A stretch of 64,000 bases of DNA. It comes from Candidatus Fusicatenibacter intestinigallinarum. Lineage in GTDB: Bacteria; Bacillota; Clostridia; Lachnospirales; Lachnospiraceae. How positions within the stretch are numbered: the first letter of the stretch is position 1; the number at the start of each line of letters is the position of its first letter. Position numbers and translations under genes: made by a program. The notes beneath the pieces were generated by a model. It saw only the letters and a program-made list of their open reading frames with translations, was not told where the DNA came from and searched no databases. Positions 17,466 through 26,096 of this stretch are shown here, piece after piece. The stretch is from positions 1 to 64,000 of the forward strand of contig DWWU01000038.1 in NCBI GenBank assembly GCA_019119555.1. The letters run 5' to 3'.

Positions 17466-17599
17466 TGAGCGGCGTTTCTGCAGGTGCAGACTGTATGAAA
17501 ACGCCTAGCACGTCGCTATCCGGCCCATTGTGAGAGTTCCGCGAGCGGAACTCTCACAATGGGCCGGATGTCGTAATAGTTCCGCTGACGGAAACGGAT
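17466..17599. mobile_element. Divergent long MITE with a perfect 25-bp hairpin (copy 5)
   Basis: The order of landmarks is that of the 133-bp element at 51139: GTGCAGACTGTATGAAAACGC, then ATCCGGCCCATT, AATGGGCCGGATG, and a degraded right end TAGTTCCGCTGACGGAA. The centre differs: 17518-17542 and 17545-17569 form a perfect 25-bp inverted repeat, with an inserted GTGAGAGTTCCGC arm not found in the other copies. No T tract follows. It could still act as a transcript-end hairpin for the DUF5688 gene. Confidence 0.7.
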
Positions 17600-17690
17600 G
17601 ATATGGTTGAAAAAAACAAAAACGGTTAGATACTGTAAATATAGCAGGACACCATTTGAAGCTGCCTTTTACAGTAATGGAGGGGAATTT

Positions 17691-18244
17691 GTGCTTTACG
17701 AAAAACTGAACCAGCAGAAATAGAAAATAGGCATTACCATAGAACGGCTTTCCAGGCTGTCGGGAGTTCCGGTAGGGACGATCAACAAGATTTTGAGAGG
17801 AGAGACCAAGTTTCCCCGGTATGATACTCTGCAGGCGCTTGAAAAGGTTCTTTTTGCAGACTGCAGCAGCGAATGGAAAGAGAATGGTTCGGCGGGTAAC
17901 CATGCAAATGATCTGATTCAGGAAACCTTAGAATATCTTACAAAACAACAAGGGGAATATTCGGTGCTCCGGATTTCTGTATTGAAGTGGGTTCTGATTC
18001 CAGCCGGAAGAGAGATTACGGAATTAAAGTTCAGAAATACATGAATGCGGGAGTGAGGGAATACTGGATTATAGATGCAAAGAGGCAGAAGATAATATGT
18101 TATTGGTTTGAAGGAAAAAATGCTCCGGAAATTGCTGTGTATACGTTTTTGGATCTGGTGCCTGTGGGCATTTATGAAGGCAATCTGAAAATTAATTTCC
18201 CTGAGATTGTCGAAAGGCTGTGGGAAGAGAACAGGAGAGGATAG
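17691..18244 (+). pseudogene. Broken HTH (XRE)-Uma2 endonuclease fusion gene
   Basis: From GTG 17691 (GGAGGGG upstream) the frame reads MLYEKLNQQK, then a TAG at 17721, then an XRE-type helix-turn-helix (ERLSRLSGVPVGTINKILRG). Near 17955 the sequence switches frame into the C-terminal half of a Uma2 (DUF820) nuclease: FGAPDFCIEVGSDSSRKRDY, then QKYMNAGVREYWIID and VPVGIYEG to a stop at 18244. The front of the nuclease domain, about 100 residues, is missing. Intact relatives join the HTH to Uma2. A TACTGTAAA/TTTACAGTA inverted repeat at 17631-17676 precedes the start. Confidence 0.82.
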
Positions 18245-18332
18245 TTCCCTTGTTACTTAGAGAATGTGTTCATATCGGGAGAGCGTATATAATTGAAACA
18301 AAGAATAAAAAACAAGTGCTGAGGAAAAAAAT

Positions 18333-18743
18333 ATGGATAAAAAGAGGTACTTATTGCTTGAAAACTTTATGATCAATTGTATGGAAGAGGATGGCGTACA
18401 CGGGATTTTGTTTGATGCAGATAAAATAGATTTGACCGGTGCTATAGGAATGGCAAGAACATTAATGTATAAAGGAACTTTTTCAGAGCCTGTATATATA
18501 AGAAAGCCAGATGGAACTATTTCAGACGGAGAAAGGGATACGGAGCCATCATTCTTTCAAGAGTATAAATACAGACTGGAAAAGATACCCTCATTGTTGT
18601 ATACAAAAAAAGCCAGAGAAATTGCCGCCAAACGGAAGAAAATAGCAGAGGCATTTTATAAAAACCTGTATCAGGAAGTAAATGAGTCGGTAACCGTTCA
18701 GCCAGCTCTTTGTACTTCCTGCACAGACCTGGCTGAACGGTAA
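18333..18743 (+). CDS. Small protein of unknown function whose C terminus is encoded by a repeat
   Basis: 136 residues, ATG 18333 with GAGG about 12 bases before. The body (MDKKRYLLLENFMIN and onward, with a Lys-rich end) is soluble and unrecognised. The last 17 or so residues (VTVQPALCTSCTDLAER) and the stop lie inside the MITE copy at 18690-18744, so the natural end was probably replaced by insertion. Codon use is AT-rich. It may be a truncated relic; expression is uncertain. Confidence 0.5.
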   Translation: MDKKRYLLLENFMINCMEEDGVHGILFDADKIDLTGAIGMARTLMYKGTFSEPVYIRKPDGTISDGERDTEPSFFQEYKYRLEKIPSLLYTKKAREIAAKRKKIAEAFYKNLYQEVNESVTVQPALCTSCTDLAER

Positions 18744-18744
18744 C
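18690..18744. repeat. 55-bp intermediate MITE form (copy 6)
   Basis: GTAACCGTTCAGCCAG and CTGGCTGAACGGTAAC enclose TGCACAGAC, a piece of the long element, so this is an internally deleted long copy. It contains the stop codon of the preceding gene. Confidence 0.75.
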
Positions 18745-18773
18745 GCAGTATATACTATTTTTTCCTCAGGCGG

Positions 18774-18802
18774 TTGACAACGACCGCCGAATGTAGTATG
18801 AT
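18774..18802 (+). promoter_or_regulatory. Promoter of tRNA-Arg
   Basis: TTGACA (18774-18779), 17 bases, TATGAT (18797-18802). It is a near-consensus sigma-A promoter about 100 bases before the tRNA. Confidence 0.75.
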
Positions 18803-18902
18803 AATACTGTTGCATCGCAGGGACAAAATATCTCAGCGGCAGCAAAAATAAATAGTTGTTCAGGGAATTTTCAAAAAAATTCTGAGAATTTCGTGAATAT
18901 AA

Positions 18903-18975
18903 GCGTTTGTAGCTCAGGGGATAGAGCAACGGTTTCCGGTACCGTGTGGCGGGGGTTCGAATCCCTCCAGACGCG
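18903..18975 (+). tRNA. tRNA-Arg (CCG anticodon)
   Basis: Cloverleaf of 73 bases: acceptor GCGTTTG/CAGACGC, D stem GCTC/GAGC, anticodon stem ACGGT/ACCGT around TTCCGGT, T arm GGGGG-TTCGAAT-CCCTC, discriminator G. Anticodon CCG reads CGG. CCA is not encoded. It has its own promoter and terminator. Confidence 0.96.
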
Positions 18976-18982
18976 TTGACAG

Positions 18983-19016
18983 CCCCTATCTCCAGAAATG
19001 GAAATAGGGGTTTTAT
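18983..19016 (+). terminator. Terminator of tRNA-Arg
   Basis: CCCCTAT pairs with ATAGGGG across a 14-base loop, followed by TTTTAT. Confidence 0.85.
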
Positions 19017-19045
19017 AGTACAGGGCGAAAGGAAAGAGGATAACG

Positions 19046-19107
19046 TTTGGAAGCAAACTTCCAAATCTGCCTTATGACGCAGTGTGTGCGTCAGGAAGGA
19101 GGAAACG
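19046..19107 (+). promoter_or_regulatory. Two-hairpin 5' leader shared with the transpeptidase gene (copy B)
   Basis: Hairpin 1 is TTTGGAAG-CAAA-CTTCCAAA (19046-19065). A 9-base linker also begins TCTG. Hairpin 2 is TGACGCA-GTGTG-TGCGTCA (19075-19093), fully Watson-Crick. AAGGAGG is at 19096-19102 and ATG at 19108, the same spacing as in copy A at 5895. The closing pair of stem 1 changes from A-T to G-C, and two wobble pairs of stem 2 become G-C or C-G, so pairing is preserved while sequence differs. Confidence 0.7.
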
Positions 19108-19818
19108 ATGGCAAAACCGATGTCGAGAAAAGACCGTTTCAGAGAATGGGTTTCTGATAATCTGCGCTATATGCTGCTGATTCTGGCAATTGTTGCAGTG
19201 GTTGGACTGGGAATTCTGATTGTACACCTGGTTACTTCCGGGTCAGACGATGGGGAGGCGGAACCGAAAGCGGAGGTCACCGCGACGCCGACGCCTGCGG
19301 CCGAATCGGAGCCTGCGGCTGAGTCACAGAGCGGCCAGCCGGCGGCAGAGTTTGCAGCGGAGAATAACGCCCAGGTAAGTACTGTCGCGACGACGTATTA
19401 TCAGGCGCTTGCTGCGAAGGATATGGATACGGTCAAGAGCTGTGTGGATGCGCTTGCAGCGGAAGATGAAGCACAGATTCTGGAAGAAGATATGGTGGAA
19501 GCGTATAATGATATTACCACTTATACGCTGAACGGAACAGAAGAGGGAACCTATATCGCTTTCGTGAGTTATAACTGTAAGTATAAAGGAATCGATACGC
19601 AGCTTCCGATGCTGACAGAGCTTTATATGTACACCAATACAGAAGGAAATCTGGTGATTGCGGCAGATGTGGAGACGGATACGGCGATTGCGGAGGCAAT
19701 GAGCAGCGCTCTGGAGCAGGAAGATGTAAAATCTCTGGTTGGAAATGTACAGGCATCCTATGACCAGGCGTTGGAGAGCGATGCAGCGCTGAAGGCTTAT
19801 GTGGAAAGTATCCAGTAA
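19108..19818 (+). CDS. Membrane-anchored extracellular protein with NTF2-like fold (inferred)
   Basis: 236 residues, ATG 19108 set by AAGGAGG. A short basic cytosolic end is followed by one helix (about 26-46, MLLILAIVAVVGLGILIV), then an Ala/Pro/Glu-rich linker (to about residue 85) and a globular domain of about 140 residues. The domain starts VATTYYQALAAKDMDTVKSC and carries YTLNGTEEGTYIAFVSY, reminiscent of NTF2-like folds. No enzyme motif is visible. The layout (N-terminal anchor, flexible linker, outer domain) and the shared leader link it to the L,D-transpeptidase at 5957. Function unknown. Confidence 0.75.
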   Translation: MAKPMSRKDRFREWVSDNLRYMLLILAIVAVVGLGILIVHLVTSGSDDGEAEPKAEVTATPTPAAESEPAAESQSGQPAAEFAAENNAQVSTVATTYYQALAAKDMDTVKSCVDALAAEDEAQILEEDMVEAYNDITTYTLNGTEEGTYIAFVSYNCKYKGIDTQLPMLTELYMYTNTEGNLVIAADVETDTAIAEAMSSALEQEDVKSLVGNVQASYDQALESDAALKAYVESIQ

Positions 19819-19963
19819 AACATGTCGGACGATGTCAGAAAAGCCGTTCACGAAATATACAGGTTCTTTGTTTCCACAGAGTCAGCGCAGTCAATAGGCG
19901 AACCTGGCTGAACAGATATATCCGGACAGAAAACGGAATTGTTATGCTTGATGCGATCAGTAA

Positions 19964-20002
19964 ACAAGGGCATACACGGTTTTGGATCGTGTATGCCCTT
20001 GT
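19964..20002. terminator. Strong hairpin, probable transcript end
   Basis: ACAAGGGCATACAC pairs perfectly with GTGTATGCCCTTGT across 11 bases. Only CCTTTG follows on the + strand, so termination would be weak. Just upstream, CCTGGCTGAACAG (19903-19915) is a relic of the MITE end. Confidence 0.55.
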
Positions 20003-20075
20003 CCTTTGATGGAAGGGAAGTGTATGGAAATGCGGAACAGTTACGAAAAAGTTATGGGAGAAGGGATAGCGGAGT

Positions 20076-20777
20076 ATGAGACTGAACAAATATCTGAGCG
20101 ATGCGGGATTCTGTTCGCGGCGGAGAGCGGACCGGCTGGCAGAAGAGGGAAGAGTCACTGTTAACGGGCGGAAGGCGCCTGTGGGAGCGCAGGTGGAAGA
20201 GAATGACGTTGTTTGCGTGGACGGCAGACGGATTGTGCCGGAAACAAAGAAGGTGTATCTGGCGTTCTATAAGCCCCGGGGAATTGTATGTACTGCGGAA
20301 AAAAGGGAAAAGAATAATGTGGTGGATTATCTGAAGTATCCGGTACGGGTTTATCCGGTTGGGCGGCTGGATAAGGATTCGGAGGGGCTGCTGCTTCTGA
20401 CCAATGACGGAGAAATTGTCAACGGGATTCTGCGGGCGAGGAATTTTCACGAGAAGGAATATCATGTGTGGGTTGACCGTCCGGTGACGGAAGAATTTCT
20501 GGAACAAATGGCAGCCGGAGTGCCGATCCTTGATACCGTGACACGGCCGTGCCGGGTGAGAAAACGGGGAGAACGGTGTTTTTCCATTGTTCTGACACAG
20601 GGACTTAACCGTCAGATCCGGCGGATGTGCGAGGCGCTGGGATACCGTGTGGAACGGTTGAAGCGGATTCGTATTATGAATATCCGGCTGAATGGGCTGG
20701 AGCCGGGTCAGTACCGGGAACTGACCGATGAGGAACTGAGAGAAATCAGAGAAAGAATTCAGGGAAAACAACAGTAG
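20076..20777 (+). CDS. rRNA pseudouridine synthase, RsuA/RluB/RluF family
   Basis: 233 residues. The N-terminal S4 RNA-binding domain is MRLNKYLSDAGFCSRRRAD (1-60). The catalytic motif GRLDKDSEGLLLLTNDG has the nucleophilic Asp near residue 98, and NRQIRRMCEALGY is the family C-terminal motif. It isomerises a uridine in rRNA; by its compact form it is closest to RluF or RluB types, but the target site cannot be fixed here. It ends 11 bases before ligA and is probably co-transcribed with it. Confidence 0.9.
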   Translation: MRLNKYLSDAGFCSRRRADRLAEEGRVTVNGRKAPVGAQVEENDVVCVDGRRIVPETKKVYLAFYKPRGIVCTAEKREKNNVVDYLKYPVRVYPVGRLDKDSEGLLLLTNDGEIVNGILRARNFHEKEYHVWVDRPVTEEFLEQMAAGVPILDTVTRPCRVRKRGERCFSIVLTQGLNRQIRRMCEALGYRVERLKRIRIMNIRLNGLEPGQYRELTDEELREIRERIQGKQQ

Positions 20778-20788
20778 GAGGCTGCAAT

Positions 20789-22744
20789 ATGGATCAGACA
20801 AGGCGAATGAAAGAACTGGTTCAGCTGTTGAATCAGGCGTCGAAAGCATATTACCAGGAAGACAGGGAGATCATGAGCAACCTGGAGTATGACAGGCTCT
20901 ATGATGAGCTTCTGGAACTGGAAAAACAGACGGGAACCGTGCTGGCCAACAGTCCCACGGTGCATGTGGGATATGAGGCGGTCAATGAACTGCCGAAGGA
21001 GGCGCATGAAAGCCCGATGCTTTCGCTGGACAAAACCAAAGATGTGGAAGTGCTGCGGGAGTTTATCGGAAATCAGAAATGTCTGCTTTCCTGGAAGATG
21101 GACGGACTGACGATTGTTCTGACGTACCGGGACGGAAGTCTGGAAAAAGCGGTTACCAGAGGGAATGGGACGATCGGCGAGGTGGTGACAAACAATGCCA
21201 GAGTCTTTGAAAACATTCCGCTGAAGATTCCGTTTCAGGGAGAACTGGTACTCAGAGGAGAAGCGATTATCACCTATTCGGATTTTGAAAGAATCAATGA
21301 AGAGATTGAAGATGTGGATGCAAAGTACAAAAATCCGAGAAACCTGTGCAGCGGTTCCGTCCGGCAGCTGAACAATGAGATCACAGCCAACCGTCATGTG
21401 CGCTTTATGGCGTTTACGCTGGTACGGGCGGAGGGCGAAGACTTCGGAAATTCCGTGGAACATCAGATGGTATGGCTGCAGCGGCAGGGATTTGAAACGG
21501 TAGAATACCGGGTTGTGACTGGGGAGACGCTGGATGAGGCGATGGAATATTTTTCTTCGCAGGTGGCGAAAAATGATTTTCCGTCTGATGGTCTTGTGGC
21601 TGTCTATGATGATATCGCCTATGGAGAATCCCTCGGAGCGACGGCTAAATTTCCCCGGAATTCTTTCGCGTTCAAGTGGGCTGACGAACAGAAGGAAACG
21701 CGTTTGCTGGAGATCGAGTGGAGCCCGTCCAGGACCGGGCTGATCAATCCGATTGCGGTCTTCGAGCCGGTGGAACTGGAGGGAACGACTGTGTCCAGAG
21801 CGAGTGTTCACAATATCAGTATTATGAAGAGCCTGGAACTGGGAATCGGTGATCGGATTCAGGTCTATAAGGCGAACATGATTATCCCGCAGATTGCGGA
21901 AAATCTGACCCGCAGCGGAGTGAAGGATATTCCTGAGACATGTCCGGCATGCAAGGGACCCACCAGGATTCAGATGGTCAATGATGTGGAAACCCTGTAC
22001 TGCACGAATCCGGAATGTCCGGCCAAGGCGATCAAGACGTTTACACTTTTTGTCAGCAGAGATGCGATGAATATTGACGGACTTTCCCAGGCAACCCTGG
22101 AGAAGTTTATCGGGCATGGATTCCTCCAGGATTTCGGCGACATTTTTGAGCTGGACCGATACAGGGAACAGATCATCGGAATGGATGGGTTCGGTGAGAA
22201 ATCCTATGAAAATCTATGGCAGAGCATTCAGAACGCCCGGCATACGGTACTGTGGAGAGTGATTTACGGTCTGGGAATTCTGAACATCGGACTGGCCAAC
22301 GCGAAAATGATCTGCCGGGAGTTTGATTATGATCTGGATCGCATCCGTCATGCAACTGTGGAGGAACTGACGGGAATCGACGGCATCGGAGAGGTGATCG
22401 GGCAGAGCCTGGTCCGCTATTTCGGGGATGAGAAAAACAATCGGAAGGTAGATCATCTGATGAAGCATCTGCTGCTGGAAAAACCGGAGGAATCCGCGGA
22501 TCGGCAGAAGCTGGCCGGACTGACCTTTGTGATTACCGGCAGTCTGGAGCATTTCAGCAACCGGAGCGAGATGAAGAACCAGATCGAGGCTCTGGGCGGA
22601 AAAGTGACTGGAAGCGTGACCAGAAAGACCAGCTATCTGATCAACAACGACACCGCTTCCTCTTCTTCGAAAAACAGAAAGGCGGCGGAACTGGGGATTC
22701 CGGTGATCTCGGAGGAAGAATTTCTGAATATGCTTCAGGAATAA
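20789..22744 (+). CDS. ligA: NAD+-dependent DNA ligase
   Basis: 651 residues, ATG 20789 with AGGAGG. The domains run in the usual order: Ia (YDRLYDELLELE), adenylation domain with the AMP-accepting Lys in WKMDGL near residue 109, OB fold (GDRIQVYKANMIIPQI), a four-Cys zinc finger (CPAC and CTNPEC, about 395-415), helix-hairpin-helix repeats, and a BRCT domain from about 572 (LAGLTFVITGSLEHF). The motif is KMDG rather than the common KIDG. It seals nicks in replication and repair. Confidence 0.93.
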   Translation: MDQTRRMKELVQLLNQASKAYYQEDREIMSNLEYDRLYDELLELEKQTGTVLANSPTVHVGYEAVNELPKEAHESPMLSLDKTKDVEVLREFIGNQKCLLSWKMDGLTIVLTYRDGSLEKAVTRGNGTIGEVVTNNARVFENIPLKIPFQGELVLRGEAIITYSDFERINEEIEDVDAKYKNPRNLCSGSVRQLNNEITANRHVRFMAFTLVRAEGEDFGNSVEHQMVWLQRQGFETVEYRVVTGETLDEAMEYFSSQVAKNDFPSDGLVAVYDDIAYGESLGATAKFPRNSFAFKWADEQKETRLLEIEWSPSRTGLINPIAVFEPVELEGTTVSRASVHNISIMKSLELGIGDRIQVYKANMIIPQIAENLTRSGVKDIPETCPACKGPTRIQMVNDVETLYCTNPECPAKAIKTFTLFVSRDAMNIDGLSQATLEKFIGHGFLQDFGDIFELDRYREQIIGMDGFGEKSYENLWQSIQNARHTVLWRVIYGLGILNIGLANAKMICREFDYDLDRIRHATVEELTGIDGIGEVIGQSLVRYFGDEKNNRKVDHLMKHLLLEKPEESADRQKLAGLTFVITGSLEHFSNRSEMKNQIEALGGKVTGSVTRKTSYLINNDTASSSSKNRKAAELGIPVISEEEFLNMLQE

Positions 22745-22842
22745 GAGTTTTCGTTCCGGCGAAAATGTGATATGCTGTTAGGAGTTCAGGATAAAGGACG
22801 GGCACTGCCCGGAGAAAGATTACTAGAAATGGAGTGAAAAGT

Positions 22843-23763
22843 ATGCCAGTAAAAGTACAGGCCGATCTGCCGGCCAAAGAAATTCTGGAGCGGGAAAATA
22901 TATTTGTCATGGACGAAAACCGGGCGATTCATCAGGATATTCGCCCGTTGAAGATTCTGATCCTGAATCTGATGCCACTGAAAGAAGAGACAGAGCTTCA
23001 GCTGCTGCGTTCGCTGTCCAATACGCCTCTTCAGGTGGATGTGACGTTTATGGCGATGGCAAGCCATGAATCCAAAAATACGTCGACCAGCCATCTGAAT
23101 ACCTTTTATATCAAATTTCAGGATATCAGAAAGAACTATTACGACGGAATGATCATTACCGGGGCGCCGGTGGAACAGATTGCGTTTGAGGAAGTGGATT
23201 ACTGGAAGGAACTGGTGGAGATCATGGACTGGACGGAGACGCATGTGACATCAACGATTTTTCTCTGCTGGGCGGCACAGGCCAGTCTGTACCACTTCTA
23301 CGGACTGCAGAAGCGGATGCTCAGTGAGAAAAAATTCGGGTTGTTCTGGCACAAGGTCAACAACCGGAAGATTCCGCTGGTGCGTGGATTTGACGATATG
23401 TTTCTGGCACCACATTCCCGCCACACGGAGGTGCCTCTGGAGGAGATCCGGAAGTGCAGCGAGCTGACGATTCTTGCAGAGTCGGAGGAAGCGGGATTTT
23501 ATCTTGGCATGGCGGATCAGGGACGGAAAATCTTTGTGATGGGACACCCGGAGTATGATCGCGTCACATTGGCGGGTGAGTATAAGCGGGACAGCGATAA
23601 GGGACTGCCGATTGATGTGCCCAAAAATTATTTCACAAATGACGATCCGACCACGAAACCGCTGCTGATGTGGAGGGCGCATGCAAACAATCTGTATACC
23701 AACTGGCTGAATTATTACGTCTACCAGACGACGCCCTATGATCTGGACGGGACACCGTTCTGA
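22843..23763 (+). CDS. metA: Homoserine O-acetyltransferase (MetA type)
   Basis: 306 residues, ATG 22843 with GGAG 8 bases upstream. Catalytic residues are the Cys in FLCWAAQASLYHFYG and the His and Glu in GHPEYDRVTL. The acyl-donor motif reads GAPVEQ: Glu stands where E. coli MetA has Gly111. That Glu is the established marker of acetyl-CoA use, so the product should be O-acetylhomoserine rather than O-succinylhomoserine. It is the first committed step of methionine synthesis. It stands alone, and I see no SAM riboswitch in the short upstream gap. Confidence 0.92.
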   Translation: MPVKVQADLPAKEILERENIFVMDENRAIHQDIRPLKILILNLMPLKEETELQLLRSLSNTPLQVDVTFMAMASHESKNTSTSHLNTFYIKFQDIRKNYYDGMIITGAPVEQIAFEEVDYWKELVEIMDWTETHVTSTIFLCWAAQASLYHFYGLQKRMLSEKKFGLFWHKVNNRKIPLVRGFDDMFLAPHSRHTEVPLEEIRKCSELTILAESEEAGFYLGMADQGRKIFVMGHPEYDRVTLAGEYKRDSDKGLPIDVPKNYFTNDDPTTKPLLMWRAHANNLYTNWLNYYVYQTTPYDLDGTPF

Positions 23764-23813
23764 CAGGAACGTCCGGCAGAAAAACGGAGACAGAAATTTA
23801 TAAATTTTTATAA

Positions 23814-23843
23814 TTGACATTCCGGCAAATGCTGTGTATCATA
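23814..23843 (+). promoter_or_regulatory. Promoter of the MarR-ABC operon
   Basis: TTGACA (23814-23819), 18 bases, TATCAT (23838-23843). Just after it, TTAGTTATCGAAC (23847-23859) contains a small palindrome (GTT-ATCG-AAC) that could be the operator of the MarR protein. Confidence 0.55.
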
Positions 23844-23881
23844 TTGTTAGTTATCGAACAAATGGAAAGAGGGTGTGTGCG

Positions 23882-24370
23882 ATGGAAAATCAGGATGAGC
23901 ATGACTGTACCCATGATGTGGGAAGGCTGATCAACACCTTGTCTCATCAGCTGAAGCGGCAGATTTCTTTTCCTGAGGAGGAGAGCAGTCTGACGAACAT
24001 ACAGCGGGTGGTTCTGAATTACATTCTGTTTCAGGTTCTGAAAAGAGAGGTTTATCAGAAGGATATTGAAAAAGAATTTCAGATCCGGCGGTCCACAGCA
24101 ACGGCGATCCTTCAGCTTCTCGAAAGAAAAGGGTTTATCTGTCGGGAAACGGCGGAGTGGGATGCACGCTTCAAAAAACTGATTCCAACAGAAAAAACCG
24201 AAAAGCTGCGGGAACAGATTATTTCCAACACACGGTACATGGAAAATCTGCTGAAAACGGGAATTCCCGAAGAGGATCTGGAGGTCTGTCTCCGGGTGCT
24301 TGAGCGGATGTCCGAAAATTTGTCTGATAATGAGAAAACAAAGGGAAAGGAGACTATACAATATGAGTAA
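23882..24370 (+). CDS. MarR family transcriptional regulator
   Basis: 162 residues. The winged helix is clear: VYQKDIEKEFQIRRSTATAILQLLERKGFI followed by the wing (RETAEWDARFKKLIPTEK). The N-terminal segment holds several Cys and His (HDCTHDVG). It precedes and overlaps by 8 bases the start of two ABC exporter genes, the usual arrangement for a ligand-released repressor of a drug exporter. Autorepression at 23847-23859 is plausible. Confidence 0.87.
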   Translation: MENQDEHDCTHDVGRLINTLSHQLKRQISFPEEESSLTNIQRVVLNYILFQVLKREVYQKDIEKEFQIRRSTATAILQLLERKGFICRETAEWDARFKKLIPTEKTEKLREQIISNTRYMENLLKTGIPEEDLEVCLRVLERMSENLSDNEKTKGKETIQYE

Positions 24371-26096
24371 GAAATTACTCGCTTCTGTCCGGGAATACAA
24401 GCGACAGACGATGCTCACTCCGGTGTTTGTGGCGCTGGAAGTGCTGATCGAAGTGCTGATCCCGCTTTTGATGGCGAATATTATTGATATCGGTATCGCC
24501 CAGGGAGATCTGGGATATATTATCCGTCTTGGCCTTCTTCTGGTTGTGATGGCGATGATCGCCCTGTTTTTCGGAGCAAAATCCGGACAGCTTGCGGCGA
24601 TTGCTTCAGCAGGATATGCAAAGAATCTCCGCCATGATATTTTTTATAAAGTACAGGATTTTTCATTCGGGAATATTGACCATTTTTCAACCTCAGGTCT
24701 TGTCACCCGTTTGACGACAGATATCACCAACGTGCAGATGGCATTTATGTTCACGATCCGTCTGCTGGCGAGAGCGCCGATTATGATTGTCCTGTCTCTG
24801 ATTATGACAATGACGATCAGTGTGCCGATTGCATTGATGCTTCTTATTAGTATTCCGATTCTCGGTGGAATCCTTCTTTTCATTGCGAAGAAGGCGCATC
24901 CGCATTTCATTCAGGTATTTGATGAGTACGACGTCCTCAATAATACTGTTCAGGAAAATGTCAATGCGGCCCGCGTAGTCAAAGCGTATGTACGTGAGGA
25001 CTATGAGAATCAGAAATTCGGAAAAATTTCCACAATCGTTTTCAAACTGTTTACAAAGGCTGAGCGAATTGTAGCATGGAACTCTCCGATCATGCAGTTT
25101 ACCATGTATGCAGTCATTCTGATCATGGTACTGATCGGCGGCGAGAGCATTATCAATGAGACGATGCAGACCGGTGAGCTGACCAGTGTCATTGTATACG
25201 CAATCCAGATTCTGTCTTCTCTGATGATGGTAACTTTTGTGTTCGTTCAGATTATGATCGCAGAGGCGTCCACAGACCGTATCACGGAAGTTCTCGATGA
25301 GGTTCCGGAGATGGAAGATGCTGCGGAGGCTGTCACAGAGGTGCCAAACGGAGACATCGACTTTGATCACGTGGACTTCAGCTATTCCGGCGAGGGCGGA
25401 AATCTTTCTTTGAAGGATGTAAATCTTCATATCAAGAGCGGACAGATCGTCGGCGTCATCGGAGGTACCGGAAGCGCGAAATCTACGCTGGTACAGCTGA
25501 TTCCGCGTCTGTATGACGTGACAAAGGGCAGTGTAAAGGTCGGCGGTATTGATGTAAGAAAATACAGCCTGAAGGCCCTGAGGGATCAGGTGTCCGTGGT
25601 ACTTCAGAAAAACGTGCTGTTTACCGGAAGTATTTATGAGAATGTTCGCTGGGGAGATGAAAGCGCCAGCGACGCGGAAGTTCAGAGAGTGTGTAAGCTG
25701 GCCCAGGCGGACAGCTTTATCCAGGAATTTCCGGCCAAGTATGACACGATGATCGTGGAAGGCGGAAACAATGTGTCCGGCGGACAGAAGCAGAGACTCT
25801 GTATTGCGCGAGCTCTTCTGAAAAAGCCGAAGATTCTGATTCTGGACGATTCCACCAGTGCGGTAGATACCAAGACAGATGCGCTGATCCGCAAGGCATT
25901 CCGTGAAGAGATTCCGGATACCACAAAGATCATCATTGCACAGAGGGTATCTTCCGTGGAAGATGCAGATGTGATTATCGTTATGGAGAATGGTGAGATC
26001 AACGGTATCGGAACATCGGAAGAACTTCTGAAGAACAATGCAATTTACCGGGAAGTATATGAATCACAGATGAAAGGAGGCGCTGACAATGAGTAG
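24363..26096 (+). CDS. Heterodimeric ABC exporter subunit with degenerate ATP site
   Basis: 577 residues, ATG 24363. A six-helix type I exporter membrane domain (about 1-310) is fused to an ATPase domain. Walker A reads GGTGSAKST (Ala for the usual Gly), the signature is VSGGQ, Walker B ends LDDST (Asp where the catalytic Glu should be), and the switch His is Gln (IIIAQRVSS). These are the marks of the non-hydrolysing half of heterodimers such as TM287/288 or BmrC/D. Its partner overlaps its end by 8 bases. Confidence 0.9.
   Translation: MSKKLLASVREYKRQTMLTPVFVALEVLIEVLIPLLMANIIDIGIAQGDLGYIIRLGLLLVVMAMIALFFGAKSGQLAAIASAGYAKNLRHDIFYKVQDFSFGNIDHFSTSGLVTRLTTDITNVQMAFMFTIRLLARAPIMIVLSLIMTMTISVPIALMLLISIPILGGILLFIAKKAHPHFIQVFDEYDVLNNTVQENVNAARVVKAYVREDYENQKFGKISTIVFKLFTKAERIVAWNSPIMQFTMYAVILIMVLIGGESIINETMQTGELTSVIVYAIQILSSLMMVTFVFVQIMIAEASTDRITEVLDEVPEMEDAAEAVTEVPNGDIDFDHVDFSYSGEGGNLSLKDVNLHIKSGQIVGVIGGTGSAKSTLVQLIPRLYDVTKGSVKVGGIDVRKYSLKALRDQVSVVLQKNVLFTGSIYENVRWGDESASDAEVQRVCKLAQADSFIQEFPAKYDTMIVEGGNNVSGGQKQRLCIARALLKKPKILILDDSTSAVDTKTDALIRKAFREEIPDTTKIIIAQRVSSVEDADVIIVMENGEINGIGTSEELLKNNAIYREVYESQMKGGADNE

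Noticed and set aside
22745-22842. SAM riboswitch or T-box before metA
   Set aside because: The gap is about 98 bases and shows none of the conserved riboswitch or T-box sequences.
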